A DNA stretch of 64,000 nt from Hyphococcus sp. (GCA_021776245.1 JAJFGF010000033.1:1-64000); one strand, 5' to 3'. Positions 27,777-37,796 are shown, counted from the stretch's first letter. Notes: a model not told the origin generated them from the sequence alone. Numbers and translations: made by a program.

Positions 27777-28736
27777 TCAGGCGCCCGTCGTCAGGCGGCG
27801 ATAAATGATGCCCTGCAATCCGAATTGAAGCGCATAGATGAAACCACCGTACCAAAGCATCGCGGGAATAATCGCAATAGAAAGGATAACGCCAAGGATT
27901 GCGAGCGCCGATCCCTGCGCCATCATCGCAATCGAAAGCATCTGAACGACAAACATGACGATTTGAAAAATGATTGCGATGACAATCATCAACAGGAAAA
28001 GCAGGATCGTAATGCCAAGAATCGACCAGAAATGACCTGTGGTTTTCACAAAAGATCCTACCAACCATAGGCGATTTTCCGCCGCCGAGCCGGCTGCAAA
28101 TGGCGCCAGCTTGATATTGACGTAAAACAGCAAAACGAAGGCAATGAGTGGGGCGAGGCCAAGAACGCGGGACGGCGCCGTGAAAACTTCAATGTCCTGA
28201 GCTGCCAATTCGCCGCTGGAATTAGACCCGGCGGCCACGTCTATCACTTGCTGACATGCAACAAGAAAGTCTCCCCAAGAAGCGCCGTTCATTGAAAGCC
28301 CGATGCTTAACGCGACAACCCAAATGATGAGGTTGATAAGCGCCTGAACGAAAAAGGCGAAAAATACCCGTTTTGCAGGTCCGTCCATGCGCAACTGGAA
28401 CACGCCCCGGCGATCTTCACCTAGCGCGGCGAGTCTATAGATGGACGCCAAAACGCCGGACATTAACAGGAAGATCAGAATATACGCCACAATGCCGAGG
28501 ATGATTGTTACAGGAAGCGGCAACCGCAAGATGTCGCCCGCTTCATCCATTGATGCCAGTTCCGCGTCATCGGCCGGAAAGGCTGTAAAATCGAAAATCA
28601 GCAATGCTGTTGCGAGGATGACCACCATCGATACAACGACCGGCAGCCAGGCAAAGCGCAAAACAGAGCCCCATCGGTGAAGGCCAAATTGAAACGCTTC
28701 GTTGATGGTGTCGCCTATCGGCAATTTCGTTGACAT
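27777..28736 (-). CDS. Multi-spanning membrane protein, function unknown (paralogue A)
   Basis: 319 aa with about six to seven hydrophobic segments, for example VVVSMVVILATALLIF, ILGIVAYILIFLLMSGVLA and ILGITILLFLLMIVIAIIF. ATG chosen at 28736, preceded by AAGGAGGGG; a longer frame runs to 28790. The N-terminal layout (Glu-Ala-x-x-Phe followed by a RFAWLPVV segment) resembles the next gene upstream (RVSWLPVV), and the two are 17 bp apart, so they look like a tandem duplication in one operon. No catalytic or transport motif is visible. Confidence 0.8.
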   Translation of the reverse strand: MSTKLPIGDTINEAFQFGLHRWGSVLRFAWLPVVVSMVVILATALLIFDFTAFPADDAELASMDEAGDILRLPLPVTIILGIVAYILIFLLMSGVLASIYRLAALGEDRRGVFQLRMDGPAKRVFFAFFVQALINLIIWVVALSIGLSMNGASWGDFLVACQQVIDVAAGSNSSGELAAQDIEVFTAPSRVLGLAPLIAFVLLFYVNIKLAPFAAGSAAENRLWLVGSFVKTTGHFWSILGITILLFLLMIVIAIIFQIVMFVVQMLSIAMMAQGSALAILGVILSIAIIPAMLWYGGFIYALQFGLQGIIYRRLTTGA

Positions 28737-28753
28737 AATCCAGACCCCTCCTT

Positions 28754-30124
28754 CTAGACCCCTTCTGTCTCCAGTCCATTGCGCCGCCAAACCTCAGGCC
28801 CGTGCGGCGCAACCCGATTACTTGTCTCGTCGCGCTCGCTTTCGCGGTACAGGCGTCCGTAGAGACCAGCCAAAACGCCATAAGAAAAGAATGTCCAAAA
28901 AATATTGATCAGTATTTTCACGCTGTTCGAAATCCATATAAACAACGGTTTCACCCAATCCGCCGTTACACCGCTATCAACCAGTCGCGTCGATGTCGCG
29001 ACCGCCTGTGCAAACAAATCAATTGTTGAAAAAACCCAGGGGAAAATAAAAATATTGAGCGCAAGCAGCGCCAGGAACATTATCAAACCGACAAACAGCA
29101 ATATAATTTGCAGGCGGATAATATCCCAGCCGCGCGAAACTTTAAACGTCTTGCCAGGCAGGATGGATTTACGGCAAACTGCGACCCCGGGATAGGGATA
29201 GAGCCTCAAATTGAAATAGCCGACGATGAAATAGATGACGAGGCCGGAAAACAGGATGGCGTTTGCAGGCGAAGCCGCAAGGCTTTCGACCGTGCCGCCG
29301 CCGACAGACGCCGCTGTCTGGAAGGCCGACAAAACCGTTTGACGCAACAACAAATATCCGCCGCCAAGCGCGGCCACAACGACGCCGAGCGTAACCGCAG
29401 CGCGAAGTGCTGGGTTTCGGCGTTCCGGCGCCGCCGGTCGATTGCGCGGATGAAAATGGAGGTAAACGATAAGCCACATCAAAATGGCGACAGGCGCAAC
29501 GGTCGCCAATGGGATTACGAGATTATAAATCCAGGATGCGCCGCGCGACGCCAGATCCTGGCCGACAGTTGTTACTTCAATCGTGTGCAAGCTGTTTGGG
29601 TCTGGAAACGACGCTGTGGTCTGCGACAGCGCCGCAAGAATATATTTCAGGACATAAAAGCTTGCCGCTGCGATCGGCGCGAAAACCAAAACCGCGACAA
29701 ATAGAAAGCTGAATGTCCCGGCAAAAATATAGCGCAGCTGGTCCGGGCCGAATGAGAGCCGCACCGCGCCAGGTCGCGGCTTTTCGCCCAGTCCGGCATA
29801 ACGGATCAGCGGCGCCATAAAAGAAGCGATCAACAGCGTCTGAAGCGCTAAATTGCCAGCCGTAATCGACCACATGGCCATCGGCGATTCTTCGAAACCC
29901 TTTGGCGCAAATTTGGCGAGCAATTGTTGTGCTCGAGTGAACGTCGATATTTCAGAAAAAGTAATCGCTTCGCCGGCGATCACCGACAAATAGGCAAAAA
30001 CGGTCGCCATATTGAGGATGAGCAGAAGAACAACCGGGAGCCAGGAGACCCGCATGATGGTCGCCATCCGCCGGCCGCCAAAATTGAGCGCCTCGCCGGT
30101 CACCGAGAAAATACGCAACGCCAT
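28754..30124 (-). CDS. Multi-spanning membrane protein, function unknown (paralogue B)
   Basis: 456 aa with about eight hydrophobic segments and long extramembrane loops. It starts [19 protein letters not shown] and then [15 protein letters not shown], paralleling the following gene. The protein could be a scaffold or a transport-linked subunit; nothing in the sequence decides. It stands first in a two-gene minus-strand unit, divergent from trmFO with 123 bases between starts. Confidence 0.8.
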   Translation of the reverse strand: MALRIFSVTGEALNFGGRRMATIMRVSWLPVVLLLILNMATVFAYLSVIAGEAITFSEISTFTRAQQLLAKFAPKGFEESPMAMWSITAGNLALQTLLIASFMAPLIRYAGLGEKPRPGAVRLSFGPDQLRYIFAGTFSFLFVAVLVFAPIAAASFYVLKYILAALSQTTASFPDPNSLHTIEVTTVGQDLASRGASWIYNLVIPLATVAPVAILMWLIVYLHFHPRNRPAAPERRNPALRAAVTLGVVVAALGGGYLLLRQTVLSAFQTAASVGGGTVESLAASPANAILFSGLVIYFIVGYFNLRLYPYPGVAVCRKSILPGKTFKVSRGWDIIRLQIILLFVGLIMFLALLALNIFIFPWVFSTIDLFAQAVATSTRLVDSGVTADWVKPLFIWISNSVKILINIFWTFFSYGVLAGLYGRLYRESERDETSNRVAPHGPEVWRRNGLETEGV

Positions 30125-30247
30125 GAACCCCAGCCCCTCTTAACCCCGATATCCCCATCGAGGCGACAGGCTAGCCGGAAAGCCGGTAAAGGCCAAATCA
30201 ATCATCTCCCCAATTGCGCCCGGCGATCATGGAGTTACAACCGTCGC

Positions 30248-31645
30248 ATGAAAGAAAACCAAACTATACACATCATTGGCGCTGGTCTGGCTGGATCAGA
30301 GGCCGCCTGGCAGGCCGCCAACGCAGGCGCGAATATCGTCCTGCACGAGATGCGCCCGTTGCGTCCGACAGAAGCCCACGAGACAGACGGTTTTGCTGAA
30401 TTGGTCTGCTCCAATTCTTTCCGCTCAGATGATGCGGAATCCAATGCGGTTGGGCTCTTGCACGAAGAAATGCGCAGAGCCGGTTCGCTGATCATGCGCG
30501 AGGCCGATCGCCATCAGGTTCCCGCCGGCGGCGCCTTGGCCGTGGACCGGGTTGCGTTTTCAGAAGGGGTGACCCGTGCGATCAGCGATCATGCAAATAT
30601 TGAAATCCGCCGCGAAGTGATCGAGACACTGCCGCCGGAAGAATGGTCGAATGTGATCATTGCGACAGGGCCCCTGACCGCGCCGCCGCTGGCGCAGGCA
30701 ATTCACAACCTGACCGGCGAAGATGCGCTTGCCTTTTTCGACGCCATCGCGCCGATCCTCCATAAGGACTCGATCAATTTTGACGTCGCCTGGTTTCAAT
30801 CGCGCTACGACAAAAAAGGCCCCGGCGGCGACGGCGCCGATTACATCAATTGCGCAATGGATGAAGAACAATATAGCGCCTTCATCGACGCCTTGATCAC
30901 AGGCGAAAAAACTGAATTCAAAGATTGGGAAAAATCAACGCCATATTTCGAAGGCTGCCTGCCGGTCGAAGTCATGGCGGAACGCGGCCGTGAAACATTG
31001 CGCTTTGGCCCCATGAAACCGGTGGGCCTCACCAATCCAAACAGCGACAAGCGTCCCTATGCGGTGGTGCAATTGCGTCAGGATAATGCGCTTGGCACGC
31101 TCTATAATATGGTAGGCTTTCAAACGAAGCTGAAATACGGCGCCCAGACTAATGTCTGGCGCATGATCCCGGGCCTGGAGAACGCGGAATTTGCCCGGCT
31201 TGGCGGCATTCATCGCAACACCTTTATCAATTCGCCAAAACTCCTGGACGATCGCCTGCGCCTCAAGGCGCGTCCGTCTACAAGATTTGCCGGACAGATC
31301 ACGGGCGTCGAAGGTTATCTCGAAAGCGCCGCCGTCGGCCTGCTGGCAGGCCGTTTTGCCGCGCAGGATGCATGCGCCGGATCAAGCAATGCGCCACCGG
31401 AAACCTCAGCGCTCGGCGCCCTCCTTGGCCATATTACCCGCGGCCATTTATCTGACGGCGCTGGCGCAAAAAAAACCTTCCAGCCGATGAACATCAATTT
31501 CGGACTGTTTCCGGACATCGCGACACCGCGCAACGACGCAGAGGGTCGCCGCATAAAAGGCAAGGAAAAAGGCCGCGCCAAGAAACGCGCGCTTTCCCGC
31601 CGCGCCCTCGATGATTTGGCGCCCTGGCTTGAGGCGTCGAAATAG
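30248..31645 (+). CDS. trmFO: Folate- and FAD-dependent tRNA (uracil-54-C5)-methyltransferase TrmFO
   Basis: Makes ribothymidine at position 54 of tRNAs using methylenetetrahydrofolate and FADH2. 465 aa from the ATG at 30248. The FAD-binding start [17 protein letters not shown] is at residue 7, followed by the family strings [23 protein letters not shown] and a C-terminal NINFGLFP. Much upstream sequence is open in this frame but antisense to the membrane-protein gene, so it is not coding. Confidence 0.96.
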   Translation: MKENQTIHIIGAGLAGSEAAWQAANAGANIVLHEMRPLRPTEAHETDGFAELVCSNSFRSDDAESNAVGLLHEEMRRAGSLIMREADRHQVPAGGALAVDRVAFSEGVTRAISDHANIEIRREVIETLPPEEWSNVIIATGPLTAPPLAQAIHNLTGEDALAFFDAIAPILHKDSINFDVAWFQSRYDKKGPGGDGADYINCAMDEEQYSAFIDALITGEKTEFKDWEKSTPYFEGCLPVEVMAERGRETLRFGPMKPVGLTNPNSDKRPYAVVQLRQDNALGTLYNMVGFQTKLKYGAQTNVWRMIPGLENAEFARLGGIHRNTFINSPKLLDDRLRLKARPSTRFAGQITGVEGYLESAAVGLLAGRFAAQDACAGSSNAPPETSALGALLGHITRGHLSDGAGAKKTFQPMNINFGLFPDIATPRNDAEGRRIKGKEKGRAKKRALSRRALDDLAPWLEASK

Positions 31646-31665
31646 GGTAATGAAAACAAAAAGGT

Positions 31666-31695
31666 GGGCCGCAACAAGTCACCTTGTTGCGGCCC
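31666..31695. repeat. Perfect 13-bp inverted repeat (hairpin)
   Basis: GGGCCGCAACAAG (31666-31678) and CTTGTTGCGGCCC (31683-31695) with the 4-nt loop TCAC. It follows the trmFO stop by 20 bases, as a terminator would, but the T tract lies only on the minus-strand side (TTTTTGTTTTC). A factor-independent terminator for trmFO is therefore doubtful; it might instead stabilise the mRNA end. The rest of the 204-bp gap to the next gene shows nothing recognisable. Confidence 0.6.
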
Positions 31696-31849
31696 GCCCG
31701 ACAATGCAGCAGGGGGAGATCGCCACACAGCCGGGATCCTGGAAAACCCCCGACCGGCCACAACCGTTGCCGGCGAGGTTGTCTCCTATCCTGAAACCTG
31801 TTTAGGTCAACTGCACTAATAAATTCCGGGATGTACGTAAGGGGGACTA

Positions 31850-32578
31850 ATGGCTGCGTCAACTGACCCAATGCCAAAAAATATCACTTCAAAGCAATCG
31901 CATGAAAATCGCGAAAAAGATAAAGCCTTGAGCGCAATCGTCGCGCATTTGGACGATCTAAAGAATCGACGGCCAACGACGGCGCTCGCATTCGGAAAAA
32001 CCGAGAGAACGCTTCGAACAATCAGGAAAATAATCGAATCCGCGCGCATCGTTTTCACACAAGACGGCCATGCGGGCTTGTCGCTGCGTAATGTCGCAGA
32101 TCGCGCGGGAATCGCCGTCGGCAATCTCACCTACCATTTCCCCAGCAAGCACAGCCTTCTGGAGGCCATGCTGTGCGAAGCGCTTGTCGATTATGTTGAG
32201 GCGCATCTTGCACAATTTGAACAGGATATCGACACGCCGCTTGATATCCTGCTTAATGTTGTTGAATTTTATGTGCGCAATGCGCGCACGGAGCATCAGT
32301 TTTTCTATCAGCTCTGGGGATATGCCGGCAGCAGCGAAGAAGCAAAAATTATTGTGCGCAATCTATATCTGCCGATCGGCCGCTTTGTTTATTATCTGGT
32401 TCGCGCGGCGAACCCAAAACTCACCGACATGCAAACGCGGCAGGCGACGCTGCAGATTTTCAGTCTGGAAGAGGGCTATAAATTGTTTATCGGCATGGGG
32501 CCGGATGATGCTGCGGCAATCGCAACAGCTGAAGCGGATATCCGTGTCCTGACAAAACGCATTGTGATGGCCGAATAA
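31850..32578 (+). CDS. TetR-family transcriptional regulator
   Basis: 242 aa. The TetR helix-turn-helix is unusually far in: residues 1-60 are a charged extension, then RKIIESARIVFTQDGHAGLSLRNVADRAGIAVGNLTYHFPSKHSLLEAML gives the classic DNA-binding domain (about 62-110; shown here only to name its parts: recognition helix VGNLTYHF, LLEAML). The C-terminal half would bind a ligand and mediate dimerisation. Its stop is 15 bases from the convergent methyltransferase gene. The regulated gene is not evident. Confidence 0.88.
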   Translation: MAASTDPMPKNITSKQSHENREKDKALSAIVAHLDDLKNRRPTTALAFGKTERTLRTIRKIIESARIVFTQDGHAGLSLRNVADRAGIAVGNLTYHFPSKHSLLEAMLCEALVDYVEAHLAQFEQDIDTPLDILLNVVEFYVRNARTEHQFFYQLWGYAGSSEEAKIIVRNLYLPIGRFVYYLVRAANPKLTDMQTRQATLQIFSLEEGYKLFIGMGPDDAAAIATAEADIRVLTKRIVMAE

Positions 32579-32593
32579 AACATGGGCCTGCAA

Positions 32594-33349
32594 CTATTCC
32601 GGTTTGGCGTATTTGTGTGTAAAGCGGTCACTTTCGCCGATATCAAGAAATTCCTGCCGCTTGCCCGTGAGCGGTAATGATCCCGCTAGTGTCGGCGGCA
32701 GCGACCAGACACCGCGCGGGTGATCCTTATTATCATTCGGGTTTCTGTTGTGATCGGACGTCGCAATGAGGTCAAAGCCCGCCGCCTCGGCCAGCATCCG
32801 GAAATGGCTTTCATTGACATAGCCGTTGACGCCTTTCGGGTCTTGCGGAATGTCTTCATCGCCAGCGTGATCGACAATGCACAAAATGCCGCCCGGACGC
32901 AGCATGTTATAAACGGCGTTCACATGATCCCGGGCCGGATCGTCATAAATCATGAAGCCATGGGCGCGGAATACAAACACCATATCGGCGGCGCCATAAG
33001 AAAGATCCTTCACGGGGTCGGGAAACGCGCTGCGGTTAGTCACCGGAAAATAAGCGCCGGCGCCGTCTTCCATGAGCGGCTCAATAATACGCCGATACCA
33101 GCCGCCCTGACCGCCTGGCCAGATTTCGACAACGCTCATCGCAGGCTCCACGCCGCAAAATGTCAGCGTCTCAAGCGGGCGACGAAATTGATCGCGCGCT
33201 TTGTGTTTTGCAGGCCGCGCATCGCTGTCAATCAGCGCTCTCAATTTCGCCTGGGTCGCTTCGGAGGAAAGCCGGTGCTCTGCAGCAAAGCCGGTTACAG
33301 GAAACGCCAAACAGATACTCAAAGCGGCAATAGCGGTTTTCACTTGCAT
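32594..33349 (-). CDS. Exported class I SAM-dependent methyltransferase-like protein
   Basis: 251 aa. The N-terminus is a clear Sec signal peptide (AIAALSICLAFPVTGFAAE). The rest resembles a group of predicted methyltransferases (COG4798-like): ETLTFCGVEPAMSVVEIWPGGQGGW gives a modified SAM motif I, and ADMVFVFRAHGFM with MLRPGGILCIVDH corresponds to later Rossmann strands. SAM is not known to be available in the periplasm, so the activity is uncertain. I see no gene partner. Confidence 0.8.
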   Translation of the reverse strand: MQVKTAIAALSICLAFPVTGFAAEHRLSSEATQAKLRALIDSDARPAKHKARDQFRRPLETLTFCGVEPAMSVVEIWPGGQGGWYRRIIEPLMEDGAGAYFPVTNRSAFPDPVKDLSYGAADMVFVFRAHGFMIYDDPARDHVNAVYNMLRPGGILCIVDHAGDEDIPQDPKGVNGYVNESHFRMLAEAAGFDLIATSDHNRNPNDNKDHPRGVWSLPPTLAGSLPLTGKRQEFLDIGESDRFTHKYAKPE

Positions 33350-33507
33350 TGGTTTTCCTTATCATCTTCCAAGCGATGGCAGGTTAGAGCTATCGACCGA
33401 AGCCGCCAAATCACAGCAGAGAGAGGACGGCCGATTTATTGATCCAAACGCCGGCGCGCCGGCGTATCAATTAACCGCTCCGCCGCCTGCAAATCGAGGA
33501 CTGGTCC

Positions 33508-34401
33508 ATGACGAACGCTGTCGAGCTTATCATCACGCCGCGCACCCGCGATCTTGGAGGGTTTTCGGTCGGTCGCGTCCTGCCCTACGCAAAGCGCCGC
33601 ATGGTCGGCCCGTTCGTCTTCTTTGATGAAATGGGCCCGGCGAATTTCACGCCGGGAACCGGCATCGACGTAAGGCCCCATCCGCATATCGGCCTTGCGA
33701 CCGTTACTTATATGTTCGAGGGCGAAATCAGACATCGCGACAGCCTCGGGTTTGACCAGGTGATCCGTCCCGGCGACGTCAACTGGATGACCGCAGGGCG
33801 CGGCATCTGCCATTCCGAACGCACCGATGAGGAGCGCCGCGAGACCGGTCAACGCCTGCATGGCGTTCAGAGTTGGGTGGCGCTGCCGGAAAACGCAGAA
33901 GAAACCGCGCCGGAGTTTCATCATCATCCAAAAGAAACCCTGCCGGTGATCGAGCAGGACGGACTTTATATGCGCCTCATTGCGGGCGCCGCATATGGCG
34001 AAACATCGCCGGTCAGGATATTTTCGCCGATGTTTTATCTCGGCGTTGAAGCTATTGCGGGCGCCAATCTTACGCTCCCGGACCGGCACCAGGAACGCGC
34101 GCTCTATATTGTCAGCGGCGGCGTTCGCATTGACGGTAAGGATTACGGCGAAGGAAGGATGATTGTCTTTCACGAAGATGCTGCGCCGGAGATCAAAATT
34201 ACGGCGGCGTCGCAGCTGATGCTTCTGGGCGGCGCGGCCCTGGGGCCGCGCCTCATCTGGTGGAATCTGGTTTCCACATCGCAATCGCGCATTGATCAGG
34301 CGAAAGTCGACTGGGCAGCGTCAGCCGACGCGAAATTTAAGGATTCGGTTTTTTCTCTGCCGCCTTCTGAAACAGAATTTATCCCGCTGCCGGAAAAATA
34401 A
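33508..34401 (+). CDS. Pirin-family protein
   Basis: 297 aa bicupin. The metal-binding residues are in RPHPHIGLATVTYMFEGE and EIRHRDS, with GRGICHSER supplying the remaining ligands; these match pirin. Some pirins act as quercetin dioxygenases and others bind transcription factors; the role here cannot be told. The start at 33508 follows GAGGACTGGTCC. Confidence 0.92.
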   Translation: MTNAVELIITPRTRDLGGFSVGRVLPYAKRRMVGPFVFFDEMGPANFTPGTGIDVRPHPHIGLATVTYMFEGEIRHRDSLGFDQVIRPGDVNWMTAGRGICHSERTDEERRETGQRLHGVQSWVALPENAEETAPEFHHHPKETLPVIEQDGLYMRLIAGAAYGETSPVRIFSPMFYLGVEAIAGANLTLPDRHQERALYIVSGGVRIDGKDYGEGRMIVFHEDAAPEIKITAASQLMLLGGAALGPRLIWWNLVSTSQSRIDQAKVDWAASADAKFKDSVFSLPPSETEFIPLPEK

Positions 34402-34410
34402 TTTGCTGCA

Positions 34411-34605
34411 TTAGAGCTTGAAAAGCTTGTCGGCTTCGGATTTTGACGAGCCACGGTCGGCAAGTGCTTGTTCACAACGGGTGATTTCCGATTTCAAGGC
34501 GCCGATCCGGTCTTCCAGGTCAGTGACTGAGAGATCATAGAGATCCTGCTTGACGAGATAACCAAGCGTCATATCCGGTTTTTCGTTTAAAGCTTCATCA
34601 TTCAT
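34411..34605 (-). CDS. DUF1192 small protein
   Basis: 64 aa from the ATG at 34605, with GGGAG at a good distance. The core LYDLSVTDLEDRIGALKSEITRCEQAL forms a short coiled coil and matches the alphaproteobacterial DUF1192 family of unknown function. It converges on the pirin gene with 9 bases between stops. Confidence 0.88.
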   Translation of the reverse strand: MNDEALNEKPDMTLGYLVKQDLYDLSVTDLEDRIGALKSEITRCEQALADRGSSKSEADKLFKL

Positions 34606-34692
34606 GACATCGGCTCCCGGGCGTTGCTTAGGCAGTTTGCGAAATCGCTGCTGTTGGTTCAAGATTTTTCGGAAAATTAAGAAGATGCGGCA

Positions 34693-35697
34693 ATGACAAA
34701 TGAAATGAACAGCCTCCCCTCCATGATGAATGCCGTTGAGATCGCCGAGTCTGGCGGACCTGACGTCCTGCGCCTCGTGGAACGGCCGGCGCCGCAGCCC
34801 GGGCCCGGCGAGGTGTTGATCCGCGTCGCCGCTGCGGGCGTCAATCGGCCCGATGTTTTACAACGCAGAGGTCTTTATCCACCGCCGCCGGGAGCCAGCG
34901 ATCTGCCAGGCCTTGAAGTTGCCGGCGAAATTGTTGCGGCCGGCGCGGACGTCAAAGCGTGGAAATCCGGCGACGCTGTTTGCGCACTCCTGACCGGCGG
35001 CGGCTATGCGCAATATGCATGCGCGCATTGGGGCTCATGTCTTCCCGTACCGAAGAACCTGACGATTGAGGAGGCCGCATCATTGCCCGAAACTTTTTTT
35101 ACAGTTTGGGCAAATGTTTTTGATGATGCGGCGCTGGAGCCCGGTGAGACGCTGTTGGTGCATGGCGGCACAAGCGGCATTGGCGTTACCGCCATCGCAA
35201 TGGGACGCGCAATGGGCGCAAAAGTGGTCGCCACTGCCGGTTCGATTGAAAAATGCGCATCAGTGAAGGCGCTCGGCGCTGACGCAGCTTTTCACTATGA
35301 GGACGACAAATGGGAAGACGAAATCGCCGCATTTGGCGGCGCCGATGTGGTGCTCGATATGACCGGCGGCGATTTTGTCGCCCGAAACCTTGCTTGCCTC
35401 AATCCCGGTGGCCGCCACGTTTCCATCGCATTCCTCAGGGGCGCCGAGGCGACAATCAATATTTTCACGATCATGCAAAAAAGGCTCCGATTGTCCGGCT
35501 CGACCATGAAGGCCCGGTCGTTCGAAGAAAAAGCCCGGCTTGCCGAGGATATGCGCGACCAAATATGGCCGCTTATCGAAAATGGAGCCATCAAGCCCGT
35601 GATCGATGGTGTTTTTCCCCTGTCGGAGGCCGCCGCCGCCCATGCCCACATGGAAGCGGGCAATCATATCGGGAAAATCCTTCTAAAAACTGCCTGA
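34693..35697 (+). CDS. NAD(P)H-quinone oxidoreductase, PIG3-type zinc-independent MDR
   Basis: 334 aa. Medium-chain reductase fold without zinc-binding residues. The substrate-domain string VAAAGVNRPDVLQRRGLYPPPP is typical of the PIG3/QOR branch, and the NADPH-binding Rossmann loop is HGGTSGIGVTAIAMGRAMGA. Expected to reduce quinones by one electron. Later in-frame ATGs (codons 5, 11 and 12) are possible alternatives for the start. Confidence 0.92.
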   Translation: MTNEMNSLPSMMNAVEIAESGGPDVLRLVERPAPQPGPGEVLIRVAAAGVNRPDVLQRRGLYPPPPGASDLPGLEVAGEIVAAGADVKAWKSGDAVCALLTGGGYAQYACAHWGSCLPVPKNLTIEEAASLPETFFTVWANVFDDAALEPGETLLVHGGTSGIGVTAIAMGRAMGAKVVATAGSIEKCASVKALGADAAFHYEDDKWEDEIAAFGGADVVLDMTGGDFVARNLACLNPGGRHVSIAFLRGAEATINIFTIMQKRLRLSGSTMKARSFEEKARLAEDMRDQIWPLIENGAIKPVIDGVFPLSEAAAAHAHMEAGNHIGKILLKTA

Positions 35698-35836
35698 TCA
35701 ATCTTGGCGCGGGCCGCCAAAAAGGCTATACGCCCCGTCAATCGCGCTGCCAGCGCGTCGCTTTCCCCGAAAATCCGGCGGTTAGCGCGGCTCCCTGAAA
35801 AGGGAGCCGTAGGAAAAACCTGTTTGGAGACCGATT

Positions 35837-36520
35837 ATGGCCGACCGTCCGCTCATGCCGATTGCCACTGCCGTCTGGCTTATCGACAACACGTCCCTGA
35901 CCTTTGACCAGATTGCCGAATTCTGCGGCCTCCACCCATTACAGGTCAAAGGCATCGCCGATGGCGATGTGGGCGCCGGCGTACGCGGCATTGACCCGAT
36001 CACAACACATCAGCTGACGCGGGACGAAATCGAAAAAGCGCAAGGCGACGAAGCCTACCGCCTGGTGCTGTCACGACCGAAAACGATTGTGCCAGACCGG
36101 CCGAAAAAAGGGCCGCGTTACACGCCGGTCTCAAAGCGCCAGAATCGTCCCGACGCCATTGCCTGGATGGTGCGTAATCATCCTGAAGTCGCCGATTCGC
36201 AGATCGCAAAATTGCTCGGCACCACAAAGACAACCATTCAATCGGTGCGCGACCGCACCCATTGGAACGCGGCGAATTTGCAGCCCCAGGACCCGGTTGG
36301 TCTTGGTCTGTGCACGCAGATCGATCTTGACGGCGTTGTCCGCAAGGCCGCCGCGAAACTTGCAAAACTGAAACCTGCCATTGACGCAGACGGACCGTCC
36401 CTGGCGCCTGTGAGCGATCAGCCGGAAGCCAAAGAAAACGAAACCGCGGAAGATGAAAGCAAGACTGTTGATCTCAACAAAGTATTCGCGAGCCTTGGCA
36501 GTTCCGAGAGCGGCGAATAA
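35837..36520 (+). CDS. trcR: DUF1013 protein, TrcR-type cell-cycle transcriptional regulator
   Basis: 227 aa, starting MADRPLMPIATAVWLIDNT, a string highly conserved in alphaproteobacteria. Two helix-turn-helix-like parts are visible: LTFDQIAEFCGLHPLQVKGIADG (about 22-44) and a second near DSQIAKLLGTTKTTIQSVRDR (about 123-143). It belongs to the DUF1013 family named TrcR; its DNA-binding role is family knowledge. The last 60 residues are acidic and likely unstructured. It converges on the SDR gene. Confidence 0.88.
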   Translation: MADRPLMPIATAVWLIDNTSLTFDQIAEFCGLHPLQVKGIADGDVGAGVRGIDPITTHQLTRDEIEKAQGDEAYRLVLSRPKTIVPDRPKKGPRYTPVSKRQNRPDAIAWMVRNHPEVADSQIAKLLGTTKTTIQSVRDRTHWNAANLQPQDPVGLGLCTQIDLDGVVRKAAAKLAKLKPAIDADGPSLAPVSDQPEAKENETAEDESKTVDLNKVFASLGSSESGE

Positions 36521-36536
36521 ACGCCGAGGCTGCCGC

Positions 36537-37319
36537 CTATTCTTTTTTGTCGGCCAAGCCTGAAGCGTTGCTCGCCAGCCGGCCGCCGTCAACATAAAGC
36601 GATTGTCCCGTTACGTAAGACGCTGCATCGCTTGAAAGAAAAAACACGACTTCTGCGACTTCCTCGGGGTCGCCAATGCGTTTCAAGGGCGTCGCGTCGC
36701 GTTCAATTTCCCTTTTTGCGCCATCCGCCATCTCTCCCTTGATGGCGCCGACACCGACAATATTTACGCGCACTCCATAGGGCGACATTGCGATCGCAAC
36801 AGCTTTGGTCAACTGATGAAGCCCGCCCTGGGAAGCTGCGAATGCGACATGATCTGCAGCAACGGTAACCGCCTCATACGATCCGATATTGACAATCACG
36901 CCTGGCGATTCTGAACGCTCCTCGCTTTGGCTGCGTTTGACAAAATGCTTCGCGACCGCCTGATTAATAAGAAAAGCGCCGCGAATATTAGTCGCAACAA
37001 TACGGTCAAAATCTTCTTCGCTGGTTTCCAGAAACGGCGCTGAAAACTGCTCCATCACGGTGTGCGCCAGAACATCGATACGCCCATTGGCGTCTAAGGC
37101 CTCAGCAATGATATTGTGGACGTGCAAACGGTTGGTGACATCAGCATGAACAAAGGCGACGTCAGCGCCGCCGCTCACAAGTTCATCTGCGAAGTTCTTT
37201 CCGGCCTCTTCATTTACATCGGCCAGAACCAGTTTGTCGCCGGCTTGCGCGAATCGCCGGGCGCAGGCAGCGCCCACGCCGCGCGCAGCGCCTGTGATGA
37301 TGATTGATCGGTTCGCCAT
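36537..37319 (-). CDS. Short-chain dehydrogenase/reductase fold protein with degenerate active site
   Basis: 260 aa. The cofactor loop TGAARGVGAACA, the structural Asn in NIRGAF and the C-terminal GQSLYVDGGR are typical of classical SDRs. The active-site Ser is retained (S147 in NIGS), but the YxxxK pair is replaced: Phe160 and Gln164 in VAFAASQGG. The usual NNAG motif reads LAHT. I checked the underlying codons (TTC and CAG). It may therefore bind a nucleotide but not do normal SDR catalysis. Converges on trcR. Confidence 0.88.
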   Translation of the reverse strand: MANRSIIITGAARGVGAACARRFAQAGDKLVLADVNEEAGKNFADELVSGGADVAFVHADVTNRLHVHNIIAEALDANGRIDVLAHTVMEQFSAPFLETSEEDFDRIVATNIRGAFLINQAVAKHFVKRSQSEERSESPGVIVNIGSYEAVTVAADHVAFAASQGGLHQLTKAVAIAMSPYGVRVNIVGVGAIKGEMADGAKREIERDATPLKRIGDPEEVAEVVFFLSSDAASYVTGQSLYVDGGRLASNASGLADKKE

Positions 37320-37440
37320 TGTTCCGCTCCAATATGCAAAAACAGCGGCGCACTCATCGCGCGCCGCATGATCTTAGATGCGTCTTCTGATTTCCAAGAA
37401 TGTGCTCTTCGTAAGCGAAGAAATAAAGGCGATCAGCGTC

Positions 37441-37620
37441 TCAATTGGCTTTCATTTGCGAGCGGAGTTCTTCCAGCTGATCTTTAATTTTCAGTTTTTG
37501 GCGTTTCAGCTCTACGATTCGTAGTTCGTCATGTGCCGGATGCTTTTTCTCTGACGAAATCGCTGTTTCCAGCTCCTGGTGGCGCTCTCTAAGCGTTTCC
37601 ATGTGAGCCCTAATCGCCAT
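37441..37620 (-). CDS. DUF465 (YdcH-like) small protein
   Basis: 59 aa, from ATG at 37620 with a strong AGGAGG 8 bases upstream to TGA at 37441-37443. The sequence starts MAIRAHMETLRERHQELE and contains KHPAHDELRIVELKRQKLKIKDQ, which is the DUF465 helical hairpin with its conserved region of basic and acidic residues. Function unknown. A second DUF465 protein is encoded at 38954-39286. Confidence 0.88.
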   Translation of the reverse strand: MAIRAHMETLRERHQELETAISSEKKHPAHDELRIVELKRQKLKIKDQLEELRSQMKAN

Positions 37621-37796
37621 AGTCGGCCTCCTTTTATGTCGATGAATGCCCTATATAAACACGGGCGGCGGGGTGTTGTCACGGATTCTTGTGTTAATGC
37701 CCGTCAACCAACTTGCCTGCCGCGGCGCTTGGCGCGATGCATTGGCGTTGCCTTAGGTCATGGTCTATAAATGCATAACAAGCTATTGAGTTTCTT

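Noticed and set aside
33436-34284. Minus-strand open frame of 282 codons
   Set aside because: Complete antisense of the pirin gene; pirin motifs fix the coding strand.
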